Assembly (NCBI RefSeq): GCF_000341285.1
Contig: NW_005178475.1
Span: 310,001 to 374,000 of the forward strand
Source of the DNA: Galdieria sulphuraria
Taxonomy: Eukaryota > Rhodophyta > Bangiophyceae > Galdieriales > Galdieriaceae
DNA: 64,000 bases
Direction: 5' to 3'
In this document: in pieces, positions 43,066-55,100 of the stretch
Position numbering within the stretch: the stretch's first letter is position 1
How the letters are laid out: every line of letters begins with the position of its first letter
Notes under the pieces: generated by a model
What the model was told of the DNA's origin: nothing
The model's input: the letters and a program-made list of their open reading frames with translations, nothing else
Database searches by the model: none
Position numbers and translations under genes: made by a program

Positions 43066-43977
43066 ATGTTGTATATAAAGACTCCTGTTTGGAGAAGTCA
43101 GGTTTATTCTTTTCTTTTGCAAAAAGAGTGTAAGAAGAGTGGTAATAGTAACAGTTATGAGCGAAACGGCTCCAGGTCACGATGGTTGGTGATAAGTTTG
43201 AAGCCGATACGGAAATACAAAATTTATTTGGACTCTGAACTTATTTCGTCTTGTGCGTCTTTAGCTGGCAAGCTTAATATTTCTAAGAGTGAAGAAAGAG
43301 CAAAGGATGGAACGAGCTCGTCAGATAAGGTCCCTTTCAACTATTATCAGTTCTACGACTTGAATCCAGCTGAACCTAAAAGTTGCAAGCCATCGCTCCT
43401 AGATCTCCACAAGTTGGAGCGCGATCCAAATACAAGTCCCAACTCATTTCCTACGCTGGTTCTCAACGCTGACTTCCAACCTGTGAGTTATTATCCTCTT
43501 AGTCTCTGGCCTTGGTATGAAACTATCAAAGCTGTGCTTCTAGAGAAAGTTGTGGTTCTTGAAACTTATGAGAAAACTATTCGTTCGCCTTCCTTGTCTT
43601 TGAAACTTCCTTCAGTAGTAGCTTTGAAAGAGTTTAGAAGAATGACAGGTCGACAACCGATATTCACTCGCTTCAACGTATTCTTAAGAGATGATTTCGC
43701 CTGTCAATATTGTGGAAAACGTTACCGCTCCGTAGATTTGTCGTTTGATCATATCGTTCCACGCTCAAAAGGTGGACACAGTTGTTGGACGAATGTGGTT
43801 ACTGCCTGTTTTCAATGCAACTTTAAGAAAGGTAATCGTCTAGTCGAAGAAACCAAAGATATGAGGCTTTTAAGGTACCCCAGAAGTCCTACCTTTTATG
43901 AGTTACAAGTCAAAGCCCAAAAACTGTCACCTAAAATATCACATACCACTTGGAATGCTTATTTGATGCTTCCGTAA
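43066..43977 (+). CDS. HNH-endonuclease-domain protein
   Basis: Single exon of 303 residues from ATG 43066, first methionine in frame. The N-terminal 70 residues are basic and Ser-rich (SNSYERNGSRSRWLV) and could be an organelle transit peptide. From about residue 120 the chain follows a bacterial/cyanobacterial HNH family: LVLNADFQPVSYYPLSLWPW, NVFLRDDFACQYCGK, then the HNH core DLSFDHIVPRSKGG, WTNVVTACFQCNFKKGNR. Zinc-binding CxxC pairs and the catalytic histidine are present. Role in the alga is unknown; a plastid DNA or RNA function is a reasonable guess. The stop codon lies only 24 bp before the first possible leucyl-tRNA synthetase ATG on the same strand. Confidence 0.88.
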   Translation: MLYIKTPVWRSQVYSFLLQKECKKSGNSNSYERNGSRSRWLVISLKPIRKYKIYLDSELISSCASLAGKLNISKSEERAKDGTSSSDKVPFNYYQFYDLNPAEPKSCKPSLLDLHKLERDPNTSPNSFPTLVLNADFQPVSYYPLSLWPWYETIKAVLLEKVVVLETYEKTIRSPSLSLKLPSVVALKEFRRMTGRQPIFTRFNVFLRDDFACQYCGKRYRSVDLSFDHIVPRSKGGHSCWTNVVTACFQCNFKKGNRLVEETKDMRLLRYPRSPTFYELQVKAQKLSPKISHTTWNAYLMLP

Positions 43978-44001
43978 ACATTTCTTTGCTCGACTCTAAA
44001 A

Positions 44002-47000
44002 ATGGACATCATTGGCCCATTCTTCGGATTCCGTTGTGTTTATCGACCGCTGTTTGGGTTGAGAGGAATACGAACGTTAGTAGATATGTCAACTGTCAGA
44101 AGAGACCAATTGTTGGAATTGCAAGAAAGGGTACAAGAAAAGTGGAATAGACTACAAATCACTTCTATAGACATTCCCAAAGAAACCAAAGAATACGAAA
44201 GGGAAACAGCGAACAAGGAAAGATCAAAATTTTTGGTCACGTTTCCTTATCCGTATATGAACGGTTTTCTACACTTGGGACACGCGTTTTCACTGTCTAA
44301 AGCGGAATTTGCTGCAAGGTATCAACACTTGTGTGGGAAACGTTCTTTATTTCCTTTTGCTTTTCATTGTACAGGAATGCCCATTCAGGCCTGTGCAGAT
44401 AGACTTCGAAAGGAAATAGAAGCGTTTGGTTGCCCTCCACTCTTTCCAGAAGACTTACAAGAACAATGTGAAGTGGCTACAAATGCTTCTGAACAACCGC
44501 AACAACAATACAGCCAGTTGATAAGGCTGATCCTACCAAGTTCACCTCCAGTAAATCCAAGGCTTCATCAAAAAAGGCGGGCAATATAGTAAGACAGTGG
44601 AAAATATTGGAGTCTTTAGGAGTGCCTTGTGATTTGGTTCCAAAGTTTGCTGATCCTCTTTATTGGTTACAATATTTTCCTCCTTATGGTATACGAGATT
44701 TAAAACGTCTCGGTGTTTTTGTAGATTGGAGAAGGTCATTTATTACAACGGAAGCTAATCCCTTTTATGACTCATTTGTACGTTGGCAGTTCTGGACATT
44801 AAAGGAACGAGGAAAAATCAAGTTTGGTAAACGTTATACCGTTTATTCTCCTTTAGATAGGCAAGCTTGTGCTGATCATGATAGGGCATCGGGTGAGGGT
44901 GCGGGACCATTGGAGTACATTGGTGTTAAATTGCAGTTGGAAGAAGAGACTGTAGAGTCGCATGCCGTTCTCAAGTCATTAAAGAGAAAGCCAATTTTTT
45001 TAATTGCAGCTACATTACGTCCAGAAACTATTTATGGTGTAACCAATTGTTGGATTGCTTCAAATGGCACTTATGGAGTTTATGAAATTATATATCAGAG
45101 TGATGAATGGAAAGATAAACCAGAGTCAGAATATTTTATCATGACGCCAAGAGCTGCTCGAAATATGGCTTTTCAAGGTTTTGATGGAGGAGAATTTGGA
45201 AAACCCAAGGAAATATTGCAACTCACAGGAGAGCAGTTGATTGGATTGTCTCTCAAGTCTCCAGAATGTTCGTTTGAAAAGATTTATATTCTGCCAATGT
45301 TTAATGTATCTACGCAGAAAGGAACCGGTATAGTTATGTCAGTGCCTTCAGATTCACCGGATGACTATCGTGCATTATTGGATTTGAAAGAGAAAGCGGG
45401 TCTTCGAGAAAAGTTTCATTTAAAGAATGAATGGGTATTTCCTTTTGAACCTGTTCCTGTAGTTGATGTTCCTACTTTTGGTGACTTGTCAGCAAAAGTA
45501 GCTTGTGAAAAGTTTCATGTTCGTTCTCAGAATGATGTCGATGCTTTGAAAAAGGCAAAGGATTTAGTTTATTTAAAAGGCTTCTACGAAGGAAAACTTC
45601 TGAAAGGACCTTATGCAGGTGAACTTGTACAGGAAGCAAAAGCAAAGATAAAAGGTGACCTCGTGTCTCAGAAGAAAGCTATCGTATACTGTGAACCAGA
45701 ATTTCCAGTTATATCCCGTTCTGGAGACGAATGTGTAGTTGCATTGGTCGACCAGTGGTATTTAGATTACGGAGAACCGAATTGGAGAGAATTGGCTAAG
45801 AAATGCTTGAGTCGTATGAATACGTAAGCCACATTTTGTTTCATATTAATATTGAAATAGTAACTGGTGTTTTTTCAAGTTTTGGAACGGAGACTCAACG
45901 AAGCTTTGAGTTTACTTTTGATTGGCTTCATGAATGGGCTTGTTCTCGCTCATTTGGTTTAGGAACAAAACTTCCTTGGGATCCACAATATGTTATTGAG
46001 TCACTTTCAGATTCTACCATTTATATGGCATATTATACTGTAGCCCATTTGATTCAAGGAGAAGACAACTTAGATGGAAAGAAACCCAATCCAATTGGTA
46101 TAAAAGCAGAGCAAATGACTCCTGCAGTTTGGAACTTTATTTTCTTAGGTGAAAATTTGTCCGAGGAACAATGGAATGAATGCTCCATTCCAAAATGGAA
46201 GTTGGAATTGTTAAGAAAAGAATTTTGTTACTGGTATCCAATGGATTTGCGAGTTTCAGGAAAAGATCTGATTGGAAACCATCTCACTTTTTGTATTTAT
46301 AATCACGTTGCTCTTTTTAATCAAGAGAACTGGCCTCGTGCATTTCGTGCCAATGGCCATATGATGATCAACTCGGAAAAGATGAGTAAGAGTACTGGTA
46401 ATTTTTTGACTTTACAAGAGGCAATCGACAAGTATTCTTCAGATGCTGTAAGATTTGCCTTGGCGGATGCAGGAGATGGAGTTGAAGATGCCAATTTCCA
46501 ATTGAAGACTGCAGATGATGCTGTATTGAAGCTCACAGCCTTGTTAGCTTTTGTAAAAGAAGGTTGTGAACAATTAGAAATAATGCGAACGGAAGCAGCT
46601 GAGACCTCTAGTCGTTTTGAAGATCGCGTATTTCTATCGGAAATTCGACGAACCATTCGGCTATGTAAAGAGAAATATGATGAAATGTTGTATAGAGAGG
46701 CTTTGAAAATAGGATTCTTTGAATTTCAGGAAGCACTTGGAAGATACAGAAAAGTGGTTCATGCAGATAAATCCAAATCAACCATGAATGACGTTAACCG
46801 AGAATTGTTTTTATTCTATTGTCAAATTCAGGCTTTAGTTCTTTGTCCTGTTTGTCCTCATACCAGTGAAATGATTTGGGAGTGGATTGCAAAGGCAACG
46901 CAACAAAATGCAGAAGCAAGTATTTTACAGTCACATTGGCCAACTGTAGAATTTGAAGATGAAAGTATACTGGCCGCTTCCCGTTATTTGGAAGATACTT

Positions 47001-47485
47001 TGCATCGCATGAGACTGCAAATGATGCCTAAAAAGTCCAAAAAGTCCAATCAACAACTCAAGTCTCCAAAAAGTGCAACGATAGTCGTTTGTGTTGAGCC
47101 TCCTTATTGGCAACGCAAGTCTGTCGATTTGTTGCGTTCAGTATTTAATGCTTCCTCCAATGAATTTGAAGCAGACATTCCCAAATTGATATCTTCTTGT
47201 GAAGACTTAAAGGATAATATAAAAAAGGTCATGTCATTCGTTGGTATGATACGAGATAAGACAAAAGAGCAAGGTGCACCTGCTTTAGATCTGAAACTTT
47301 TATTTGACGAAGTGGATGTGCTTTTACAGAATAGAACATATGTCATGGAAGAGTTATCTTTAAAGAGTCTGCTAGTCATAAAGAGTTGCGATGTAGTAGA
47401 AGAAACTAGAAAGGAGCTTATATCAGCTGCGAGGGAATCTTTGCCAACCAAGCCCACATTTGTATTTGAATACGAAGAAAATTAG
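44002..47485 (+). CDS. Leucyl-tRNA synthetase, cytosolic (archaeal/eukaryotic) type
   Basis: Exons 44002-44467, 44518-45823, 45880-47485; introns 50 and 56 nt; 1125 residues. Class I synthetase: HIGH-type motif in YMNGFLHLGHAFS, CP1 editing domain with TLRPETIYGVTNCW, LPWDPQYVIESLSDSTIYMA, the KMSKS loop SEKMSKSTGNFLT and an anticodon-binding domain. The eukaryote-specific insert around DPTKFTSSKSKASSKKAG confirms the cytosolic type. Two starts are possible: ATG 44002 adds 28 hydrophobic/basic residues that could target an organelle, while ATG 44086 (MSTVRRDQ) gives a normal cytosolic start. The upstream HNH gene ends 24 bp before 44002, so transcription initiation between them is tight. Confidence 0.96.
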
Positions 47486-47520
47486 CTCTATTGCAGATTG
47501 AGAGTGGCTCTGTAGAAATG

Positions 47521-48824
47521 TTATGACTTGACAAAGAACCAAAGAATGCAGTCGGTGGAAATGATCAAATTAGAGTTTGAAGTTCCAAAGACAACGTTTC
47601 CACATGCTTTTCGCATTCTTTCATTTTGAAATTTATCAATCTATAAATTGTTGTGAAAGTTTTGCTGTCGTATTTCCTTATTCTCCATATTTACCTTCTT
47701 TCCCGTTGGGATATCATACAAATAGACAACTCCATTGGAATTGGACACCACAAAGTAATCTCCTTCAGGACAAATTCCGAATCGACAAGGATCGCTTTTA
47801 GAAAAATTGTTGATCTGTTCACCTTATCATTTTGATTTTTTCAAGTCAGTATCAAAGCTTACATCCCATTTCATTAGTTGTTCTTCACTAAGGATATCGA
47901 CAAGAAGTACTACTCCATCGGTAAACGAACAAATAACCTGATGGTCATGCAGCACTTGAAAATGGCACAGTTTCGACATGTTGCTTTTCTTCAATACAAT
48001 TTGACCGTCATCTTCCTTTTCTGGCATAAAGATGAAAAAATAGTACAGTGTAAGAGTACTCACTTGAAAATGGAATGGACGACAGGCAGTCGACTCCAAA
48101 ATGCTGGAAATATCAAATTTTCTCAAAGTATGATCCTTTCCTGCTAACAACATAGTGTGGTCATTAGCAAACGATACAATGACCGAAGGGAAGGATACGA
48201 TGCCAAGTAAGACGGACATATTCCCCTTTCTCTTCCATATCTTTACATTGCCATCAGTGGAACACGATATAAATGTTACTGCGTGTAAAGATGAACCAGC
48301 TAATCCAACGATAGAAGTACCTATTTCACTTGCATCAATATTTTCTATCTCTTGGCAATGGGCTAAACTAAGCAGGTGAATTTTTCCTGATTTAGATCCA
48401 ACAGCTAAAATGCTGTCCTATGTTATGTTGAGAACGGTTAGTATGATCGAGAATTTCATCCAAAACGAAACGTTTGCATACGGACAGAGCATCACTCTCT
48501 TCAACATCTGCCTTGACCCAAGCTCCACAAAGAAACTCTTCTCCCGGTTCGCTACGAAAAGCCATAAATAGATCCAAATTCTGCCCAAAGTGGGCACAAT
48601 CATAAATATTCACCTAAACTAGATTACCAGGGTGTACCATAACCATAGCAATAGCCTACTTGGTGTTTTGAAATACTGCAGACAATGTTGTGAAATGAAG
48701 AATCCAACCTATTGGGCAGCAAATGGAGAACAGTTTCTCCTGAGCTTTCTCTAATAACTTTTTTGAGTTTCCATTCCAGTTCCGAGTGTTGAGTTTTCAG
48801 TCTCTTGCGGTCTTGCACTTCCAT
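47521..48824 (-). CDS. WD40-repeat protein, EED/FIE (ESC)-like
   Basis: Six exons: 48824-48660, 48613-48482, 48417-48064, 48015-47863, 47814-47695, 47640-47521; introns 46-64 nt, all in phase; 347 residues. WD-type blades include VNIYDCAHFGQNLDL, FLCGAWVKAD, SILAVGSKSGKIHLLSL, FISCSTDGNVKIWK, LLAGKDHTLRKFDI, SFTDGVVLLVDI, FVVSNSNGVVYLYDI and a final STDCILWFF. The start of the propeller (V-NIYDC..followed by acidic residues, E-FLCGAW) and the order of blades resemble EED/FIE, the H3K27me3-reading subunit of Polycomb complex 2. Resemblance is by eye and moderate. Intron 2 carries a perfect TACTAAC branch site. Converges with leucyl-tRNA synthetase, 35 bp between stops. Confidence 0.6.
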
Positions 48825-49199
48825 ATGGAATATTTTCCTACAATTTTGGCGCCAGTCTACAATTTAAATGGTCAATGAAAGATCAATTGAAGGTTCCCAG
48901 AGTCGAAAGTTGCTTTAGAAACAGTCTTCAATACTGTTCTCCTCTCTTTCATATTACTGTAAACCTTTGAAAGTCTTTTCATGAATGACTTGGTATTTGG
49001 CCATTTTGTATGCAATGTTTATTCATCTTAACGAATGACACAATGTTGAAAAGGATATCTTAATTCATCGTTGCTTTCGTTGACGCTTTGAAAAACTATC
49101 ATTTTAGAAAACTGTTTAAGAAATCATTAAGCATTGATATCAAATGGTCTTCATAAATGAAATGGGAAGATTAGAGTTGTCCATGAAGTGCTGATTTTA
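48825..49199. promoter_or_regulatory. Divergent region, EED-like gene / TRA1
   Basis: 375 bp between the two start codons, AT-rich, carrying a TTTTGGCGCC E2F-like motif close to the EED-like start. Nothing else recognised. Confidence 0.45.
48844..48853 (-). promoter_or_regulatory. TTTTGGCGCC, E2F-like site
   Basis: Twenty bases upstream of the ATG of the EED-like gene. It matches the E2F/DP consensus TTTSSCGC closely (TTTTGGCGCC). Function is inferred from the motif alone. Confidence 0.4.
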
Positions 49200-52100
49200 A
49201 TGTCAGCATCAAGTTCTTTCCAAAGTTGGGTTGAGGCTCTAAATAACGTTGACGTTGGTAAGTTTATTTATGTGTTAAATAAGTGACATGAATAACAACA
49301 ATCTCTAGAGCCTACGCGAAAACTGCAAGTGCTGACAGAGTTGAGAGACTCTGTAGAATTCTCAAACCCTCAAGTATACACAGAGTTCCTACAAGTGTTT
49401 TTCCCCATCTTTAAAAGCATTTTAGAAGGTGATTCTACGCAAAATTATGAGGAGAAGAAGCTCAAGACGGTAATTCTGGACCTGCTTTCACATCTTCCTC
49501 AAGATTCCTGTCTCGAGCCTTATGCCTCAGCCTTGTTGAAGACTTGCCTAGGTTTATTACAAAAGAGCACCGATGACCTAGGAACGCCTTGCATAAAGCT
49601 AATTTTCGGCCTTTATAGACACTTTCGCAATACTCTGTTTCCTTATGTTCGTGAACTGGTTGACTTTTTGATACTTTTGTATCAGAACGTTCGCAATATG
49701 GGCAGCTCTTATTTTTTAAGAGATTCTTCCCAGCAGTCTAGCCGTTCTCCGATAGAAGTTTCCTATTCACAGGTCTCAGCAACCTCCCAGAGAATCGTGA
49801 AAAGTACGGAATCTTTTCGGGTGTTAGTAGAATGCCCTCTGCTTGTTCTTTATTTGGTACAATTATATCCCGATGTTGCCAAAAGTTTTCTACCTTCGTT
49901 GGTTGCTTCAATGTTTGATACTGTATCGTTAGAAGCAGCAGAACCTCAGGATTCCAGTTTGAAGCCAATTTTTCAGGATTTTATTCTATGTCAAGTGAAG
50001 ATAGTCCAATTTTTTTCATTTCTTATCAAAGACTTTTATGAATATGTTCAATTTTTGGACAAGTCCATTGCCAATGTCATCGTTCGTTTGTTGAGACGTT
50101 GTCCTTCAGAATGTGTTCAGAGCCGTAAAGAGTTATTGGTTGCAACGAGACATATACTTGGAACTTCATTACGTTCTAGTTTTGCTTCGGAATTAGAAAA
50201 CTTGATCGATGAATCTACTCTCTTTGGTTCTTCCGAATCCATCAGTGAAGGTGTAAAGTCTTTAGGATATTCGTTTCTCGCTGAACTTGTTCATTTGATG
50301 AGACAAGATCTTTCTTCTGATATTTTGAAAAGAGTCGTCTCGATATTCTGCAAAAATATTTTAGATACAAGTCTAAGTTTGCCTGTTCAGTTTACTTCCG
50401 CGAAATTGCTGGTTAGTCTTTCGGAAACTGTTCATAATCAGTCGGAAGGGATTGTGTCGAAGAAAGCACTATTTGCACGCATCATTGCTACATTTGTGGA
50501 GCGCTTTGAGAGTTTGATAGAGCGCATAGCAACTTTAGCTCACAATTGGAAATATGCAGAAGAACAACAAATGGATACCAAAAGTGAGTGTGGGGAAGAT
50601 ACTTATTCTTGGATTCTGAATGTCGCTTCATTTGAACAACTTGAGAGATGGGAAGAAGACCTCACAACTAGTTTTCTGAAGGAATTCTCTGACAAAGATT
50701 CCAAAGTTCCGAGGACAGTAGATCTTGCCATTATTGAAAGGGAAGAGTTACATCGCAACCAAATTGAAAAGGATATTGCTGATTGCAAACTTTTAGTCAA
50801 AACTATGATGCAAGGAATACGAACCGTATTGACTAGCTTACAGTTATCGGACATTACGGATAGTGGAAGTATCGGAAATAGACAGTCATACGTTGGAGGA
50901 GTTGTAAACGTTCCGGTGAACTTTAATTCAAGAAAATTAAGAGAAGAGGAATGTCTGCTTATGGTTCGTCTTCTCCTTTTAGGATGCAACTGTCTGGGCA
51001 GTCTTCGAAGACATCGAATGACAGATGAGAAGGAAGAAAAAGAACTGGTGAATCAGTTTTCTCAGATATTTACTGAGCTTAACCCAAAGAGTTTTCAAGA
51101 AATATTTTCGGTTTGTATAAGTCAACTATGCAACAGTATTCTAGAGCAGCCATTTATATTGCAAATGTTCCAACACCTTATTGCTAGTCAACATCTTTCA
51201 AAATTCTGTGTGAATATTCTTCTCTCGTATTTGACGCAACATCTTTATCTGCTAGAGACAGAAACTGTTCCGTCAAACGTTTCTATTTCTACAGAGTCTT
51301 CATCTCCAAACGACTCAAAAGATTTCATTGAAAGCAATGGAAATAGCTCTATCTATCTCAGTTTGTTTAAGACATTATTTGCTTCGGTTACTTTATTTAG
51401 TGACAATGAGGCAGCACTTAGACCTTATATTTATATGATTGTGAAAGGGAGTCTAAACCGAGCTAAAAAGAGTCCAAACCCTCACAATTACTTCCGCTTA
51501 CTTCGAGCTTTCTTTAAATCGTTAACTGGAGGAAAGTTTGAATTGTTGTATAAGGATATGATTCCGTTGCTTCGAGTCATCTTGGAAGACCTTGTCAGTT
51601 TCCTCGAGACTGGGTGCTTTGATGCTTGTCGTAATTTGTTGATAGAACTTTGCTTGACGATTCCTGCCCGTCCTTCGTCTATCCTTCCTCACTTGACTCT
51701 ACACATGAGACCCCTAATGTTAGCATTGCAATCGGATAGTCCTGATATTATACTGTTGGGACTAAGAACTTTGGAGTTTTGGATAGAAATGCTACATCCC
51801 GAATATTTGGAAAGCATTTTGGAAACTATGCAACCCACTTTTATGCAAGCATTGTGGAACGGAGTTTATAACTCCTCACAGAGACTTGCCTCTTGTTTCT
51901 TGAAGATATTAGGGAAGTTAGGAGGCATCTGCCGCAAATATGGATCGGATATTCTATCGTTGCCGTTACAACACCGAAAACTAGAACCTTTCTATTTGCA
52001 ACTTTCGGAAACTAACATGGAAGGCTTTGAATTGAATATGAGTGAATTGGTTGAACTTTGTTCCAACATTTTAGACGATTCATATTTAGCAAGGACTTTA

Positions 52101-55100
52101 CAGATGGATTTTTCAAGCAGAGACTCGTTATACATGAGAAAAAGTGCATACTTTCTACTCAGATCCATGACTTTATTGCTCCTTGCAAATGATTTTTCAT
52201 CAAAACAACAAATAATAAGTCGAGTGAGGAACATTGTTGTAAGTTCGCAAGGCAGGCAGATGCTTGAAAGAGTTTTAGTAGAAAGGAGTGAAGTATGTAT
52301 GAGGGATTCCTTTTATTATTTTAAGGACAAAGAAAGAAAGGTTTTGACGGAGCTTGTGAGAGATCTCGCGTGCATTGCAGCCAATAGTACTCTGAATTCC
52401 TTGCTTCATGGAGAACCACAGGAGTTTTTCCATCAATTATCAGAATATTTTGTGTTTCATTGGATTTTTGTAGACGCAGAAACGAAGAGTACAGATAATT
52501 ATGCAGTCCCATTGAGTATGGTGGTTGCGCTCTTCCAACTTATGGAGGATGGTTCTTTCGACATGATGGAATTTTCGCTTTCCACAATTTGTAAATTTAT
52601 ACAAGTTTTTAAAGATATTCTAGGGCAAGAACTGTTCAGATATCATCCTGTTTTAATATTTTGTTTGAACTCTTTTGTACACTTCTGCTATTCGAGGAGG
52701 CTAGCTTTAAAAGTCATGGCGATAAAGGGAATTATGCTTGGAGTTGAGAGTATAGATGAGAACATCATACTGAATCCTTTGTCCGATGTGTTCTTCTTAC
52801 ATATTCTAAGAGGCGTGTTCAGTATGATCAGAGATGCTGAAGACTATCCCAATAGGTTCCTTTCCGACTTGGAAAAATTGAAAGATTTGCTTATTTCTAA
52901 AGTTACTGGAGAACAATTAACCTGGAAGAAGCATGCTTTTCCTCTAGAATTGTATACCTTGTTTGCCTCCGAGCTTTGTTCATCTTCAGAAGCATGCCGT
53001 TTATGGGCAGAGAAGATGATTACTGCGATAGCAAATGCATTACAAGTGCCTGTTTTCGATGCCTTCAATGTAACGTTCGATCAGTGTTTAAAAATATTGC
53101 TCATGAAGTCTATACGATTTTCTTCATTTGGGAAGCAAGTAGCTTATATTTCTATGGCATGTTTCTTAATGGAAAGTGGGATTATAACTCCAGACTTGTT
53201 TGGTTTGGGAATTCAAGGTGATGATGAATTTGAAAAAGTAATTATGGAAAGCTCTCAAGAAACTTCTTCGGAGCATAGAATAGCAGATTTCCACATGCTT
53301 TTGAAGAATATTCTAATTATTGCTGACGACACCACACACAACCGTTTAGTGGAAGCGGATGATATGGCTCTTTATAAGTTGGTTGATAATCGATTGACGG
53401 ATGAAGGTGTTATTCGTTATATTGCGCCTCTAAAAATTCATTGTCTCAAATTTATCAAATCATTGATTACTTGTATAGGTTCGCATTTTAGGAATTTACA
53501 AGAGCCGCCAACGTATTTGAGTGTATGGACATCGAACAAGGCTTGCAATGAACTTCTTCAGAAGATTTACAAGATTCTTTTTCAATCGTTGGAAAGCAAT
53601 AATGAAGAAATTAGCTGCTTGAGTATCGATAGTCTTCATCTTCTCATTGAGCAACATTGTCTTTCGAAGGAAGACCTTCATAACAATTTGAAGCCATTGT
53701 TGAGTGCTTTTGGAGATAGCCATAAATTGAGTGTACGTTGTTTGCAGGGATTGGAAAGAGTTTTAAGTTTATTCAGCAGTTGGTTCAATCGAGCCATCAT
53801 AGAAAAGCTTTTAGAACATTTGAAGGTGTTTATTCATTCTTGTATGCAGAATCAAGAGTCACCAGTCAATTTAGACTGGCGTTTACCTGTTGGAGTTGCT
53901 CGTATTTTTGCAAAGCTTCCTCCCTCTGTGATAGAATATCAAGATGCTTTTTTCAAGTCTCTTCTACAACTAGAAGACTTTGTTAATATGTCCATACCTC
54001 CTCTTAAAATTTTAGAATCTACTCGTTCTGTTTGTTTTTCACCATTTCGTGAACCGGCGTTATCTTTTTGCAATGCATTTCCTAAAGAAAGCTTGGATTA
54101 CCTGTTCAAGATGATAGCAAATGAACGTTTTCGACATCTTTTCTTATCATTAATTGAAGCGAAAGATGCTGAGCCTATGCGCAAAGCTTTAATGGAGAGT
54201 TGTGTGAGATATATTGAGACTCTTGTAGAAGATGGAGTTTCGGGATTGGAGTGGCCTTCTATACTTGTAAGTATTGTAGTCATTCGAGTTTTATCAACTT
54301 GGCAACCGAGTTGGCTTCAAGAAAATACTGTTGTCTACAAATCATTGCATCGTCTTTGGCAAGTTTTTTTTGTCCAGTCCTTGTTTTCAGAAGAGTTTTT
54401 GAATGACTTGGAATTTTTGGATGCCGCTCGACAGCTAGTTCAAGTAGTTATTCTTTATTATTGTCGAAATCTATATCAAATGGATGTCCTATTTTTGCTT
54501 TTCTCCTTGTTTGGACGGGAAAGACATTTGATGGATTTTACGTTTGTGAAAAAATTTCTGAACAACAGTGAAGAAGAATATGATATTGTGATACCTTTAG
54601 TGGAAGTGTTTAATTACTTTTTACAAGTTGCATCGGATGCTTCAACTCCACCATTTGTGCTTTCTTCTTGTTTACAACTATACCTGATTCCTAGCTTAGA
54701 AAGAAGTTTTCGTGACTCTCCAGGTTCTATACAAATTCCGAAACATCTATTGGAAGCTCTAGTGAATCAGTTACTTGATAGTCAAAATGAAAGGATGAAT
54801 GATGATGGTTTATCGAGTGAATTGTTGAGGCTATCAACATTGTTGATTATGTATATTCCTAACGAGTTACTAGAGTTTCGAAAAGAACTCATCAAGTTTG
54901 GATGGGACAACTTAAAGAAGGAAGATAGTTATTCCAAGTATTGGGCGTTTGTGAAGATCTCGAGATTCTTCGAAGCCTTTCAGGCTCCTGAGAAGGTGGT
55001 TTGTCAAGTATTTTTAGCTCTTCTTCGAGCATGGAATTCTGAAGGGAAAGTATTAACTCGACATGCACTCTCTGTTATTACTCCAGTAATACCTCGTCGT

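Noticed and set aside
44456-44589. Readthrough of the first LeuRS exon into a tail of 40 residues
   Set aside because: A 50 nt intron at 44468-44517 restores the conserved eukaryotic LeuRS insert in the right frame; the tail is intron plus wrong frame.
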